Assembly: GCF_003182075.1 (NCBI RefSeq)
Contig: NZ_QGTH01000005.1
Coordinates: 44,232-108,231 of the forward strand
Length of the DNA stretch: 64,000 nucleotides
Reading direction: 5' to 3'
From: Finegoldia magna
GTDB taxonomy: Bacteria; Bacillota; Clostridia; Tissierellales; Peptoniphilaceae
A program made the translations under genes and the position numbers. Shown here piece by piece: positions 18,322-26,381 of this stretch. The notes beneath the pieces were generated by a model. The model was not told the DNA's origin. It did not search any database and saw nothing but the letters and a program-made list of their open reading frames with translations. Each line of letters begins with the position of its first letter. The first letter of the stretch is position 1.

Positions 18322-19729
18322 AATGAACAAAAGAATTATTGTGGTTTTATCTTTCTTGATGACTTTGTTTGTGTTGTTGGTTTTGTATTTGACTTATTTC
18401 CAGATAGTAAAAGCTGATAAAATTGCAAACAATGAATACAACAAAAGATTGTGGGTAGATGAAGATAAGGTTGAACGTGGAACAATCTATGATAGAGATA
18501 AAAATGTTTTGGTAGAAACTAAGAAAGATTCATCTGGGAAAAATTATAGATTTTTTGATTATGCCGATATTTATGGAAATATAACTGGATACAATTCAAA
18601 AACATACGGTACAGCTGGTCTTGAAAAATCATACATGAAAGAACTATTAAACATTAACAAAGATACGCCTTTATCACAATTGAGAAATATCGTAAGCTCA
18701 AATAATAAAGGTAACGATCTTGTTTTGACCACAAATTCCACTCTACAAAAACTTGCATACAATTTATTAGACGGCAAAAAAGGTTCAATCGTAATGATGA
18801 ATCCGACAACTGGTGAAGTTTATGTAATGGCAACTTTTCCTTCATATAATCCAAACGAAGTTTCATCACAATGGCAAGAACTTTTAAATAGGGAGACATC
18901 TCCACTATTAAATCGTGCAACACAGGGAATGTATACTCCGGGATCGGTTTTTAAAATAATTACTGGTAATGCAATATTAGAAAATAAAGACAAAGTTGAC
19001 AAAGTTGTAGAAGATAATACTGGTACAATTGAGTTTAACAAGTACACTATTTCCAATAATAATGGCGCTGTTTTTGGAGAGACTGATTTGAGAAAAGCGC
19101 TTAAAAAATCATCGAATGTGTATTTTGCATCGCAGGGTGTAAAATTAGGCAACAAAATTTTAGAAGATAATGCTTCAAAATTTATGATTGGCAAGAAGAT
19201 TCCTTTTGATTTACCAGTAGCAGTAAGCGTTAATGGATATTCTAAAACAAAGAGTAATGCAGATATTGCAACAACAAGTTTTGGTCAAGGAGAAACTTTG
19301 GTGACTCCATTGAATATGGCGATGGCAATGAGCGCTGTAGCAAATGATGGGCAAATGTTAAAACCTTATTTGGTTAGTCAAATAATAGATTCAGAAGGCA
19401 AAGTAATTAAAGAAACTAAGCCTGAATTATTATCTGAAGTTGGCAATAAACAAAATATGGAAACATTGAAAGATTATTTGAGATCTACTGCAGAAAGTTA
19501 CGATACACTAAATGTTAGTACATCTGTAATCGCAAAATCAGGTACGGCAGAAATTAAAGATAAAACAAGTACCCACGCTTGGTTTGTCGCTGCTGCACCG
19601 GCAAAGAAACCAAAATTTGCCATAGCAGTTATTTTGGAAGATGATAACTCTTATGGCGTAAAAACTGCAGGGCCTATAGCTTCAAAAATGCTCAACGCAG
19701 CGATTAATGAATTAGGTTTAGAAAAATAA
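18311..19729 (+). CDS. Class B penicillin-binding protein (PbpA type transpeptidase)
   Basis: 472 residues from ATG 18311 (AAGGAGAGG upstream; longer frames from 18230 lie inside the FtsW/RodA gene). One N-terminal membrane segment (about 7-27) is followed by a short extracytoplasmic linker and a transpeptidase domain with all three motifs: SVFK with nucleophile S212, S267-S-N269 and K409-S-G-T. The large PBP-dimer domain of FtsI/PBP2 is reduced, which resembles actinobacterial PbpA. It cross-links peptidoglycan outside the membrane, probably with the SEDS protein encoded just upstream. Confidence 0.92.
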   Translation: MQNKMNKRIIVVLSFLMTLFVLLVLYLTYFQIVKADKIANNEYNKRLWVDEDKVERGTIYDRDKNVLVETKKDSSGKNYRFFDYADIYGNITGYNSKTYGTAGLEKSYMKELLNINKDTPLSQLRNIVSSNNKGNDLVLTTNSTLQKLAYNLLDGKKGSIVMMNPTTGEVYVMATFPSYNPNEVSSQWQELLNRETSPLLNRATQGMYTPGSVFKIITGNAILENKDKVDKVVEDNTGTIEFNKYTISNNNGAVFGETDLRKALKKSSNVYFASQGVKLGNKILEDNASKFMIGKKIPFDLPVAVSVNGYSKTKSNADIATTSFGQGETLVTPLNMAMAMSAVANDGQMLKPYLVSQIIDSEGKVIKETKPELLSEVGNKQNMETLKDYLRSTAESYDTLNVSTSVIAKSGTAEIKDKTSTHAWFVAAAPAKKPKFAIAVILEDDNSYGVKTAGPIASKMLNAAINELGLEK

Positions 19730-19734
19730 AACAA

Positions 19735-19777
19735 AACATGGATAGCTTTGATGATTCATTGCAATCCATGTTTTTTT
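19735..19777. terminator. Bidirectional terminator between pbp and nadK
   Basis: AACATGGAT (19735-19743) pairs with ATCCATGTT (19764-19772), with T residues following on the + strand and A residues preceding it. It serves the convergent genes pbp (+) and nadK (-). Confidence 0.85.
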
Positions 19778-19782
19778 ATTAC

Positions 19783-20604
19783 TTATAAGAATTTGTCTTT
19801 TATATTTAACCAATACCAGTCTTTTAAGAAAACTAATTTATTGATATACTGATCTGAATAAGTGAAGTTTACATAATCTACATTGTCATAACTTCTATTC
19901 AATCCATCGGCTAAAACGATGGAGCTTTTTCTGTCAAAATTGTGATCTCTAAAATACAATGTAACGTTACTTTTTGATGGAACGACAAGGGAATTTAAAA
20001 GAGAACGGTATGCTTTTGAATTAATTGGGGCGAGAGGCGTTACTTGAAAACCATCAAGCCCGTGATATAATACGGATCCACCTGCTGAGAAGTTATACGC
20101 AGTCGATCCAGAAGGAGTGGATACAATTATTCCATCTCCAGCAAATGATTCTAGGTGGTTATCATCGATGTATACATCCAAATAAACAATGGATGAGTCA
20201 TCACTTTTTACCACAAATTCGTTCAGAGCTTTGTGTGTATAAGTTTTGCTACTATTTCTGATAGCAGTCTTTGATTCGAGTAGGGAAATTTTTTCAATTC
20301 CATAATTTTGATTAATTAAATCTGAAATGAATTTGTCGATATTTGGAATAAGAATTTCTTGATAAAAGCCTAAGTGACCGGTGTTTATTCCAACAAAAGG
20401 AATAGTTGAAAATTCGTATTTGTGAACTGCTCTTAAGAATGCTCCATCCCCACCGATACAAAGATTAATCAGCGCATTCTCGTCAAAATCGAATGTAGGT
20501 TTGAATCCTTTCTGTTCTAATTTTTCCTTTACAATTAAAGCTGTTTCAAGTGATTTTTGGTTATCGTTTACATATATATTTATAATTTTGCTGTTTTTGT
20601 TCAT
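19783..20604 (-). CDS. nadK: NAD kinase
   Basis: Phosphorylates NAD to NADP. 273 residues with the GGDG motif (CIGGDGAFLRAV), the conserved NTGHLGFYQE segment and the SGSTAYNFSAGG motif. Start ATG at 20604 has AGGAGC upstream on the minus strand. It is the only minus-strand gene in this part and diverges from the pseudouridine synthase gene over a 64-base gap. Confidence 0.95.
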   Translation of the reverse strand: MNKNSKIINIYVNDNQKSLETALIVKEKLEQKGFKPTFDFDENALINLCIGGDGAFLRAVHKYEFSTIPFVGINTGHLGFYQEILIPNIDKFISDLINQNYGIEKISLLESKTAIRNSSKTYTHKALNEFVVKSDDSSIVYLDVYIDDNHLESFAGDGIIVSTPSGSTAYNFSAGGSVLYHGLDGFQVTPLAPINSKAYRSLLNSLVVPSKSNVTLYFRDHNFDRKSSIVLADGLNRSYDNVDYVNFTYSDQYINKLVFLKDWYWLNIKDKFL

Positions 20605-20627
20605 TTATACTAAAAGCTCCTAATATT

Positions 20628-20636
20628 TGATATAAT
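20628..20636 (+). promoter_or_regulatory. Extended -10 promoter of the pseudouridine synthase gene
   Basis: TGATATAAT matches an extended -10 element; no good -35 is seen at 17 bases. It faces the nadK -10 only three bases away. Confidence 0.5.
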
Positions 20637-20639
20637 TTT

Positions 20640-20669
20640 ATTATACCAAATAACTGGAGATTTAAACAA
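20640..20669 (-). promoter_or_regulatory. Promoter of nadK (minus strand)
   Basis: On the minus strand TTGTTT (20664-20669), 18 bases and TATAAT (20640-20645). The -35 touches the start codon of the divergent gene. Confidence 0.6.
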
Positions 20670-21490
20670 TGAAACAAATTAGTTTTGATGTAGATAGAAA
20701 AATAAGGTTAGATGAGTTTTTGAAATCAAATCACATTTCCAAAAATTTATTTCTCAGTATTTACAAAGATGATATTTTTATAAATGGGAAACATGCAAAG
20801 AGAAATTCTAAATTAAAACCAGGTGACAAAGTAGCCATCAATCTTAGAAATGAAGAGAATAATTACAAACCAATAAATTTATACATTGAAGTTTTGTATG
20901 AAGATGATGATATTTTTGTATTAAATAAACCAGACAAACTTACAATGAATACAGACGGAGAAGAAAGCTTAGCGAATTTTGTGTCTTATTTATTTAAACA
21001 ACGAAATATTAATCAAAAAGTTAGATTTATCAATAGATTGGATCAAGATACATCAGGTGTTGTAATGGTTGCTAAAAATAAAATAGCTCAAGCCTATTAT
21101 CAAAAAAACTCGTTTGAGAAAAAATACTTGGCAATCGTAAAAGGAAATCCTAAAAATCAAAAGATAGAATTAAATTTAAAACGTCATGGAATTAAAACAG
21201 AAATCGATGAAAACGGGAAAAATAGTGTAACTATTTTACAAAATCTTAAAAATTATGGGGATTATTCATTGGTTAGTTTAAAGCTTGTGACAGGTAGAAC
21301 TCATCAAATAAGAGTAAGCATGGAATATATTAATTGTCCAATAGTCGCAGATAGTTTGTACGGAGAAAAAATAGAAGGATTTTCTCAAATGCTACATGCA
21401 AATGAAATAGAATTTGTTGATATGAAAAGAAATGAGCATATTATTACGACAGAAATTCCACAAAGATTTAATAAATTTTTAAATAATTAA
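20669..21490 (+). CDS. RluA-family RNA pseudouridine synthase
   Basis: 273 residues. An N-terminal S4-like RNA-binding domain (about 10-75) precedes the RluA catalytic domain, with the aspartate motif RFINRLDQDTSGVVMVAK and the TGRTHQIRV block. It isomerises uridines in rRNA or tRNA; the exact target cannot be told from sequence (RluD/YlyB-like size). ATG is preceded by a GGAG-type site. Confidence 0.92.
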   Translation: MKQISFDVDRKIRLDEFLKSNHISKNLFLSIYKDDIFINGKHAKRNSKLKPGDKVAINLRNEENNYKPINLYIEVLYEDDDIFVLNKPDKLTMNTDGEESLANFVSYLFKQRNINQKVRFINRLDQDTSGVVMVAKNKIAQAYYQKNSFEKKYLAIVKGNPKNQKIELNLKRHGIKTEIDENGKNSVTILQNLKNYGDYSLVSLKLVTGRTHQIRVSMEYINCPIVADSLYGEKIEGFSQMLHANEIEFVDMKRNEHIITTEIPQRFNKFLNN

Positions 21491-21496
21491 TCTTAC

Positions 21497-21525
21497 TTGA
21501 AAACACTTTTATGTTGTAGTATAAT
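21497..21525 (+). promoter_or_regulatory. Strong promoter of the structured RNA gene
   Basis: TTGAAA, 17 bases, TATAAT. The predicted start falls at about 21532, immediately before the closing stem of the RNA. Confidence 0.85.
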
Positions 21526-21531
21526 TAAATT

Positions 21532-21757
21532 AACCTCAGAAGAGGAACCCTGAAAAATTAAACCGACACACACTATAAGGGATGACGGACGTTCAATAAT
21601 TGATGACGAGCCCTCTTTGAAGGGATGTCAGATGTTTGAGACAGTCAACCCACCTTCACATACTGAAGGTCATTAATTGATTAGGGTCTTCTGAGGATAT
21701 TTTGAAAATAAAAGCGATTTCGCTTCTTAGCATGGGACAAAATCTCATGCTTTTTTC
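21532..21757 (+). ncRNA. Free-standing structured RNA, probably 6S RNA
   Basis: No frame with a ribosome site is present, but the region has its own promoter and terminator and folds as one long irregular rod. The closing helix pairs CCTCAGAAGA (21534-21543) with TCTTCTGAGG (21687-21696), ACCCTGA (21547-21553) with TTAGGGT (21681-21687) and AATTAA (21556-21561) with TTAATT (21673-21678). A large bubble follows, with the 5' strand unpaired (about 21562-21577) and a small hairpin ACCTTC/GAAGGT (21652-21670) on the 3' side. The distal arm has GGG..GAC/GTC..CCC, TTCAA/TTGAG, TGAC/GTCA and CCCT/AGGG. A closing stem, a central bubble with a 3' hairpin and a bulged terminal arm is the 6S RNA plan, which binds sigma-A RNA polymerase. 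Mature length would be about 165 bases. The raiA motif RNA is an alternative I cannot exclude. Confidence 0.6.
21729..21757 (+). terminator. Terminator of the structured RNA gene
   Basis: AGCATGGGA pairs with TCTCATGCT (nine pairs, one G-U) around a five-base loop, then a T run. A smaller hairpin AAGCG/CGCTT (21712-21725) sits just upstream. Confidence 0.85.
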
Positions 21758-21783
21758 TTATGTGTTTAATTTGAGATTATCTA

Positions 21784-21812
21784 TTCACTAAAGTAGTATG
21801 AGAATGTATAAT
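21784..21812 (+). promoter_or_regulatory. Promoter of the zinc-ribbon membrane protein gene
   Basis: TTCACT, 17 bases, TATAAT, ending 26 bases before the chosen start codon. Confidence 0.6.
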
Positions 21813-21838
21813 ATATGATAGATAAGGTGAGTGATATT

Positions 21839-23080
21839 ATGAAAGATTCTAATTTAAAGAAATGCCCAAATTGTAATTCATTTGTTGGCGTTGAAGATAG
21901 ATTTTGTAGAGTTTGTGGTCATGATTTTTCAAAAGATGATGATTTTTCTTCTGAAGGAAAAACATTTGAGGATTTTTTGTTAGAGGCTTCTAAATTTAGA
22001 AGCGAAACTCAAAATCACAATCTTGGTTTTATAAAAAAAGAAAAAGATAGTTCAACAGATAATGAGAAAAATTATTCTAAGATAGATAATGACTCTAATC
22101 AAGATACAACTGACAGATTAAATGTAGTGGATATTGAATCTGAATCATTGAAAGAAGAAAGAGAAAAAGCATTCCAAGAAACAAATACAGATTATGATGA
22201 TTACTACGATTATTATGATGAAGATGATGAAAAATCATCGATATTTAAGAAAATTATATTTTCAATTATTGGTGTGGCTTTATTAATTGGTATTGTATTT
22301 GGTATTAAATACATAAAACCTATGTTCCAAGAAAATCTTGCTGGAAAAACTATTACAGCTGAAACTGTAAAAGCTAAATTTATTCAAGCAGTACAAGCAA
22401 AATCCTCAGAACAAATGATAAGTATTGTAAAATCATCAAATCAATCTGTGCCCTTTAAAGACAAAGATGCTGAAGAATTTATTAACGAAATAAATTCTAA
22501 CCCTGAGCATCAAACAACTATTTTGAAATGGTTAGAAGATGATGAAGCAAATCTAAAATCAGATAAATCTTATAAAAGTACTAACCCATTAAAAATGGTA
22601 AAGGAAAATGACGGATATAAAATTTTGATTGATCCTATAAAGTTAACAATAGAAAATCCAGAAAACGCAAAGTTGAGTTTAGAAAATGCTTCACAATACG
22701 CATTTCCAGGAAAGAAAATTTTATTAATAGAATCTAATGATTTAACATTGAGACAAAATTATGATTTATCCTTTTTCTCAAAAAATAATGCGATTAATTG
22801 GGATATTGTAGACATAAATAAAACATTGCCTGATTTTGATGTAGCAAGTGGAGAGAAAAATTATGAAATCAGAAAAACAATAGATGATGATTGCCTTGTA
22901 TTTGTAAATGACAAAAACACTGGACTTACTACTGATAAGTTTAATGAAAAAGGCAGAAAGAATTTAACGGAAGACCAAGATTTTGTAAGAATGGTTGCCA
23001 AAGGTAAAAATGGTTTATTAAAATCGCCAAAACAAACTGTTGGCTGGGAAACCTGGGTTAGATTGTATTTGAAAGATTAA
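21839..23080 (+). CDS. Zinc-ribbon single-pass membrane protein (TcaA/YvbJ-like)
   Basis: 413 residues from ATG 21839, chosen because AAGGTG lies 9 bases upstream; an ATG at 21815 lacks a good site. The N-terminal zinc ribbon has two CxxC pairs (CPNC and CRVC). A long acidic, Ser/Asn-rich linker with a YDDYYDYYDEDDE run leads to one membrane segment (about 138-160), and an extracytoplasmic domain of about 250 residues follows. This plan matches the TcaA/YvbJ group, linked in some Firmicutes to glycopeptide response, but the outer domain is too divergent for a firm assignment. It is monocistronic. Confidence 0.7.
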   Translation: MKDSNLKKCPNCNSFVGVEDRFCRVCGHDFSKDDDFSSEGKTFEDFLLEASKFRSETQNHNLGFIKKEKDSSTDNEKNYSKIDNDSNQDTTDRLNVVDIESESLKEEREKAFQETNTDYDDYYDYYDEDDEKSSIFKKIIFSIIGVALLIGIVFGIKYIKPMFQENLAGKTITAETVKAKFIQAVQAKSSEQMISIVKSSNQSVPFKDKDAEEFINEINSNPEHQTTILKWLEDDEANLKSDKSYKSTNPLKMVKENDGYKILIDPIKLTIENPENAKLSLENASQYAFPGKKILLIESNDLTLRQNYDLSFFSKNNAINWDIVDINKTLPDFDVASGEKNYEIRKTIDDDCLVFVNDKNTGLTTDKFNEKGRKNLTEDQDFVRMVAKGKNGLLKSPKQTVGWETWVRLYLKD

Positions 23081-23107
23081 ATTTAATAAATAATTCACTA
23101 ATAATGT

Positions 23108-23136
23108 TTGAGAATTTAAATTAGAGGGTATAAAAT
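23108..23136 (+). promoter_or_regulatory. Promoter of the ytxH-like gene
   Basis: TTGAGA, 17 bases, TAAAAT, 35 bases before the start codon. Confidence 0.65.
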
Positions 23137-23170
23137 AATCATAAGAAAATTTATTTAAGGAGATGTTATT

Positions 23171-23794
23171 ATGAGTTTAATGGATTATTTAGAACATAAA
23201 AGAAGAGAAAAGGAAAGACAAATCAAATGGGAAATTGCTAAACGTAAATATGAAGACGAAGCTAAAATTACTTTAGGTACAGTTATTGGTGCTTCATTAG
23301 GTTTAGCAGCAGGATTGTTATTGGCACCTAAATCAGGTGAAGAAACTAGAAAAGACATCAAAAAATTTGCAGAAGAAACTAAGAAAACAGCAGTAAATAA
23401 CTTAAACGATGTAGTAGATACTGTAAAATTAACTGCTGACAATGTAACAGACAGTGTTAAAGACAAATATCAAGATTTCCAAGATAGAGGAATGACTGAA
23501 TTAAATAGAGTTTCTGATCAATTCGATGAAGTTAAAACTGATTTGGGAGTTCTTGGTGAAGATCTTAAAGATGTAGTAAAAAAAGACGGAAAAGTAATCA
23601 AAGAAGACGTTAAAGATACTAAAGACCAAGTAAAAGATTCTGCAGAAAAAGTTGGAGATTCTGCTAAAAAAGTAGCAGAAGAAGCAAAAGACGGTGCAGA
23701 AAAAACTGCTGAAGAAGGAAAAAAACAAGCAAAGAAAACTGCTGACACTGCAAAAGAAGAAGCAAAAGAAGTTAAAAAAGAAATCAAAAAGTAG
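23171..23794 (+). CDS. YtxH-domain protein with LEA-like charged repeat tail
   Basis: 207 residues. A basic N-terminal helix (KRREKERQIKWEIAKRKYEDE) leads to the hydrophobic YtxH segment (GTVIGASLGLAAGLLLAPKSGEETR, about 37-60), where LLAPKSGxE is the family signature. The remaining ~145 residues are almost only Lys, Glu, Asp, Ala, Val and Thr in 11-residue-like amphipathic repeats resembling LEA or apolipoprotein helices. The family is linked to general stress in Bacillus; the molecular role is unknown. The start has AAGGAG upstream. A DUF948-like gene follows after 7 bases, a common pairing. Confidence 0.8.
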   Translation: MSLMDYLEHKRREKERQIKWEIAKRKYEDEAKITLGTVIGASLGLAAGLLLAPKSGEETRKDIKKFAEETKKTAVNNLNDVVDTVKLTADNVTDSVKDKYQDFQDRGMTELNRVSDQFDEVKTDLGVLGEDLKDVVKKDGKVIKEDVKDTKDQVKDSAEKVGDSAKKVAEEAKDGAEKTAEEGKKQAKKTADTAKEEAKEVKKEIKK

Positions 23795-23801
23795 GTAAGA
23801 A

Positions 23802-24242
23802 ATGGTAGATGCTTTATATATATTTAAAATAATATTATATATTTGTTTATCTGGATTCTTAATTGCTTTAATCGTATTTTTGTTCAAACTTACTGACTTA
23901 ATAAAGAGCATAAAAGCTGTTTTAGCAGATAACAAAAAGGATATCGATAGATCAATTGGTGAAGTACCACAAATATTAGACAATGTAACTGGTATAACTA
24001 ACAAAGCCGATCGACTAATAGGTGATGTGTCTCCAGATGTAAGAAATATTACAAACAATGTAAGTAACACTTTATCACACGTTGAGTCAGTTTCAAGCAA
24101 CGTATCAAATACTGTGGATTATGTTGCTGAATCTGTAACTGATACTGCAACTAACATTAAATACGGATTCTTAAATTCTACAGATTATGTTGGTTCTGCA
24201 AGAGATATTATTAATTTCGTAAAAAGTTTAGCTAAAAGATAA
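23802..24242 (+). CDS. DUF948-like membrane protein, partner of YtxH
   Basis: 146 residues. One N-terminal membrane segment (IILYICLSGFLIALIVFLF) is followed by a helical tail with repeated I/V-x-N-V spacing (NVTGITNKADRLIGDV, NVSNTLSHVESV), resembling the DUF948 / methyl-accepting-like coiled coil. No catalytic motif is visible. It probably forms a membrane-bound helical complex with the YtxH-like protein, since the genes are 7 bases apart; that is inference. Confidence 0.65.
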   Translation: MVDALYIFKIILYICLSGFLIALIVFLFKLTDLIKSIKAVLADNKKDIDRSIGEVPQILDNVTGITNKADRLIGDVSPDVRNITNNVSNTLSHVESVSSNVSNTVDYVAESVTDTATNIKYGFLNSTDYVGSARDIINFVKSLAKR

Positions 24243-24258
24243 TTAAATAAGATTTTAT

Positions 24259-24287
24259 AAGCCAATCGGAAAATTTCTGATTGGCTT
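24259..24287 (+). terminator. Perfect inverted repeat, possible terminator
   Basis: AAGCCAATC (24259-24267) and GATTGGCTT (24279-24287) pair perfectly around an 11-base loop, but only AT and no T tract follows. It could be a weak terminator or an mRNA 3'-end stabiliser. Confidence 0.5.
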
Positions 24288-24350
24288 ATCGTAAATCTTT
24301 AAAAATTTTTATAATTCATGAAAACAATTGTAGAAATTGTTAAAATCCTA

Positions 24351-24379
24351 TTGAAAAACAGTTAATTTTTTGGTATGCT
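24351..24379 (+). promoter_or_regulatory. Promoter of the lipid kinase / LacI-type regulator pair
   Basis: TTGAAA, 17 bases, TATGCT, 21 bases before the start codon. Confidence 0.65.
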
Positions 24380-24400
24380 ATTAAGGAAAGATGGGATAGA

Positions 24401-25306
24401 ATGAAAAAAATAAAAATTATCTCAAATCCTTCATCAGGAAGTCAAACACACGCAAGAGATTTAACAAAACTTATTAATTATTTAATTGAGGATAATTTTA
24501 TAGTTCAGCTTTTTAAAACAAAAGGCAAGAATGATGCATATAATGAGGCGTTAAGCACATCTTCTGATGAATGGGATTTGATAGTTGTTTCAGGCGGAGA
24601 TGGAACGGTTAATGAAGTTGTTCATGGAATTTGCGATAGCGAAAGTGGTATTCCTATTACGATTTACTCCACAGGTACAGTAAACGATTTCGCAACTTAC
24701 TTAAACTTGCCCACAACACCTTACAAATTATATAGAATGATTAAAACTGGGAAAATAATTAAAAGTGATGTTGGAAAAGTCAGCAATGAAGACTCGCACA
24801 GGTATTTTATCAATGTTTTTGCAGTTGGAAATATTGCTTCTGTTAGTTATGTTACCGATAAAGCTCAAAAAGCGATTTTTGGTAGACTGGCGTATATTGT
24901 TGAAGGGTTGAAAGAACTTCCTAACACATTAAATCAACCTATGGAATTGAAGATTAAAACAAATGATGATTATTTAGAAGTAAAATCTCCTATTATGATT
25001 ATTTCGAATTCAAATACTGTAGGTGGTTTTGAAAATATTTGCCCACAAGCAAAAATTGACGATCAAAAACTAGATGTTTTAATTATTAAGCATTCCCGTC
25101 TTAAAGAAGTTGCTCAGATTTTAATAGATGCTTTTAGTTCAAAGCATATTTATTCTGAAGATGTATTATATTTTCAAACTGATACTTTAACCATTGAATC
25201 TAATCAGACAGTTCCAGGAGATGTGGATGGAGAATATGGTGGGAATTTACCAGTGAAAGTTGAGATTAATAATAAACCAATAAATATTTTAGTAAGGAGC
25301 GATTAA
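24401..25306 (+). CDS. Diacylglycerol kinase-family lipid kinase (DagK/YegS type)
   Basis: 301 residues with the family's nucleotide-binding GGDGTVNEVVHG motif and an N-terminal NPSSGS segment. The C-terminal half is a beta-sandwich domain containing GDVDGEYGG. It phosphorylates diacylglycerol or a related lipid at the membrane surface. The next gene, a LacI-type regulator, starts on the base after its stop codon, so the two are co-transcribed. Confidence 0.88.
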   Translation: MKKIKIISNPSSGSQTHARDLTKLINYLIEDNFIVQLFKTKGKNDAYNEALSTSSDEWDLIVVSGGDGTVNEVVHGICDSESGIPITIYSTGTVNDFATYLNLPTTPYKLYRMIKTGKIIKSDVGKVSNEDSHRYFINVFAVGNIASVSYVTDKAQKAIFGRLAYIVEGLKELPNTLNQPMELKIKTNDDYLEVKSPIMIISNSNTVGGFENICPQAKIDDQKLDVLIIKHSRLKEVAQILIDAFSSKHIYSEDVLYFQTDTLTIESNQTVPGDVDGEYGGNLPVKVEINNKPINILVRSD

Positions 25307-26314
25307 ATGTCATCACCAACAATTAAAGACGTAGCAAAACTTGCTGGAGTTTCGATTTCTACAGTATCTAGAGTTATGAATGATTCCAAGCCTGTTAGTC
25401 CAGAAGCGCGTAGAAAAGTTTTAGATGCAATTGAAAAACTTGATTTCAAACCAAACGAATTGGCAAGATCTTTAGTAATGAAAAGATCCAATTTAATAGG
25501 CGTAGTAGTGAAAGATATCGGCATTCCATATATGGCACAAATTGTAAGAGGTGCTGAAGAAATTGGAAGAATGTACAAATACGATATACTATTGTCTTCT
25601 ACATACGGCGATTTGGAACAAGAAAAGAAGATTATAGACTTCATGTTTACTAAGCAAGTAGAAGGAATAATTTTGATTTCAGAAGACATTGAACCAGAGG
25701 TTATATTCAAGTTGAAAGATCAAACTGTTCCTTATATTCAATTGGATAAATTCTGGAATATAAAAGACGTGCACACAGTACAAATCGACTACAAAGAAGC
25801 CATGATAAATATGATTAATCATATTTATGATTTAGGTCACAAGAAAATTTTATTCGTAAAAGAAAATCAAGATACTGAAATAGGTCAAGAAAAACTTAAG
25901 GGATACAGACAAGCTTGTGATGATTTGAAATTAGAAAAAATTGAAATTTCATCAGAAGGAGTTTCAGTTAAAGATGGTTACGAAGCAGGAGATAAGATTT
26001 TCGAAATGAAAGATTCGAAAGACATAACTTGCGTAAGTTTTAGTGAAGATGCACAAGCAATAGGATTTATAAATTATTGCTATGATAATAACAAGAAAGT
26101 TCCAGAAGATATTTCCGTATCTGGATTTGGCGATATACCAATGACAAGTATTTACAGACCTACTCTTACTACAGTTCAAGAACCATATTATGACATAGGT
26201 GCTGTATCTATGAGAACTTTAGTAAAGGTTTTGAAAGAAAATAAAATTATCAACGAAAAGGCAATATTAGGTTCTCAAATAATGAAGAGAGAATCTGTAA
26301 AAGATATCAATTAA
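25307..26314 (+). CDS. ccpA: LacI/GalR-family regulator, probably CcpA
   Basis: 335 residues. The N-terminal helix-turn-helix and hinge (TIKDVAKLAGVSISTVSRVM, hinge helix about 50-57) precede a periplasmic-binding-like effector domain. Length and its place just before ptsH and ptsI make catabolite control protein A the best guess; HPr here keeps the regulatory serine that CcpA recognises. No inducer-specific residues can be read, so another LacI-family repressor of PTS genes is possible. No clear cre site was found in the nearby spacers. Confidence 0.7.
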   Translation: MSSPTIKDVAKLAGVSISTVSRVMNDSKPVSPEARRKVLDAIEKLDFKPNELARSLVMKRSNLIGVVVKDIGIPYMAQIVRGAEEIGRMYKYDILLSSTYGDLEQEKKIIDFMFTKQVEGIILISEDIEPEVIFKLKDQTVPYIQLDKFWNIKDVHTVQIDYKEAMINMINHIYDLGHKKILFVKENQDTEIGQEKLKGYRQACDDLKLEKIEISSEGVSVKDGYEAGDKIFEMKDSKDITCVSFSEDAQAIGFINYCYDNNKKVPEDISVSGFGDIPMTSIYRPTLTTVQEPYYDIGAVSMRTLVKVLKENKIINEKAILGSQIMKRESVKDIN

Positions 26315-26326
26315 AATATTTTCCTG

Positions 26327-26354
26327 TTTAAAAAATCAATTAATAGGATATAAA
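26327..26354 (+). promoter_or_regulatory. Promoter of ptsH-ptsI
   Basis: TTTAAA, 16 bases, TATAAA, 27 bases before ptsH. Confidence 0.5.
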
Positions 26355-26381
26355 TAAAGTAGTCATAGGAGGATTATTATT

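Noticed and set aside
21562..21640. TGATGA / CTGA-like elements in the structured RNA suggesting a box C/D guide RNA
   Set aside because: That class belongs to archaea and eukaryotes; the elements are chance matches in a bacterial RNA with sigma-A promoter and intrinsic terminator.
23560..23790. Short near-repeats in the ytxH-like gene as a possible CRISPR or tandem repeat array
   Set aside because: They are in frame and encode amphipathic Lys/Glu/Ala repeats; no regular repeat-spacer pattern.
23501..24100. 199-codon minus-strand frame opposite the ytxH-like and DUF948-like genes
   Set aside because: Ser/Phe-rich product is the antisense image of K/E-rich repeats; no ribosome site and the + strand genes are well supported.
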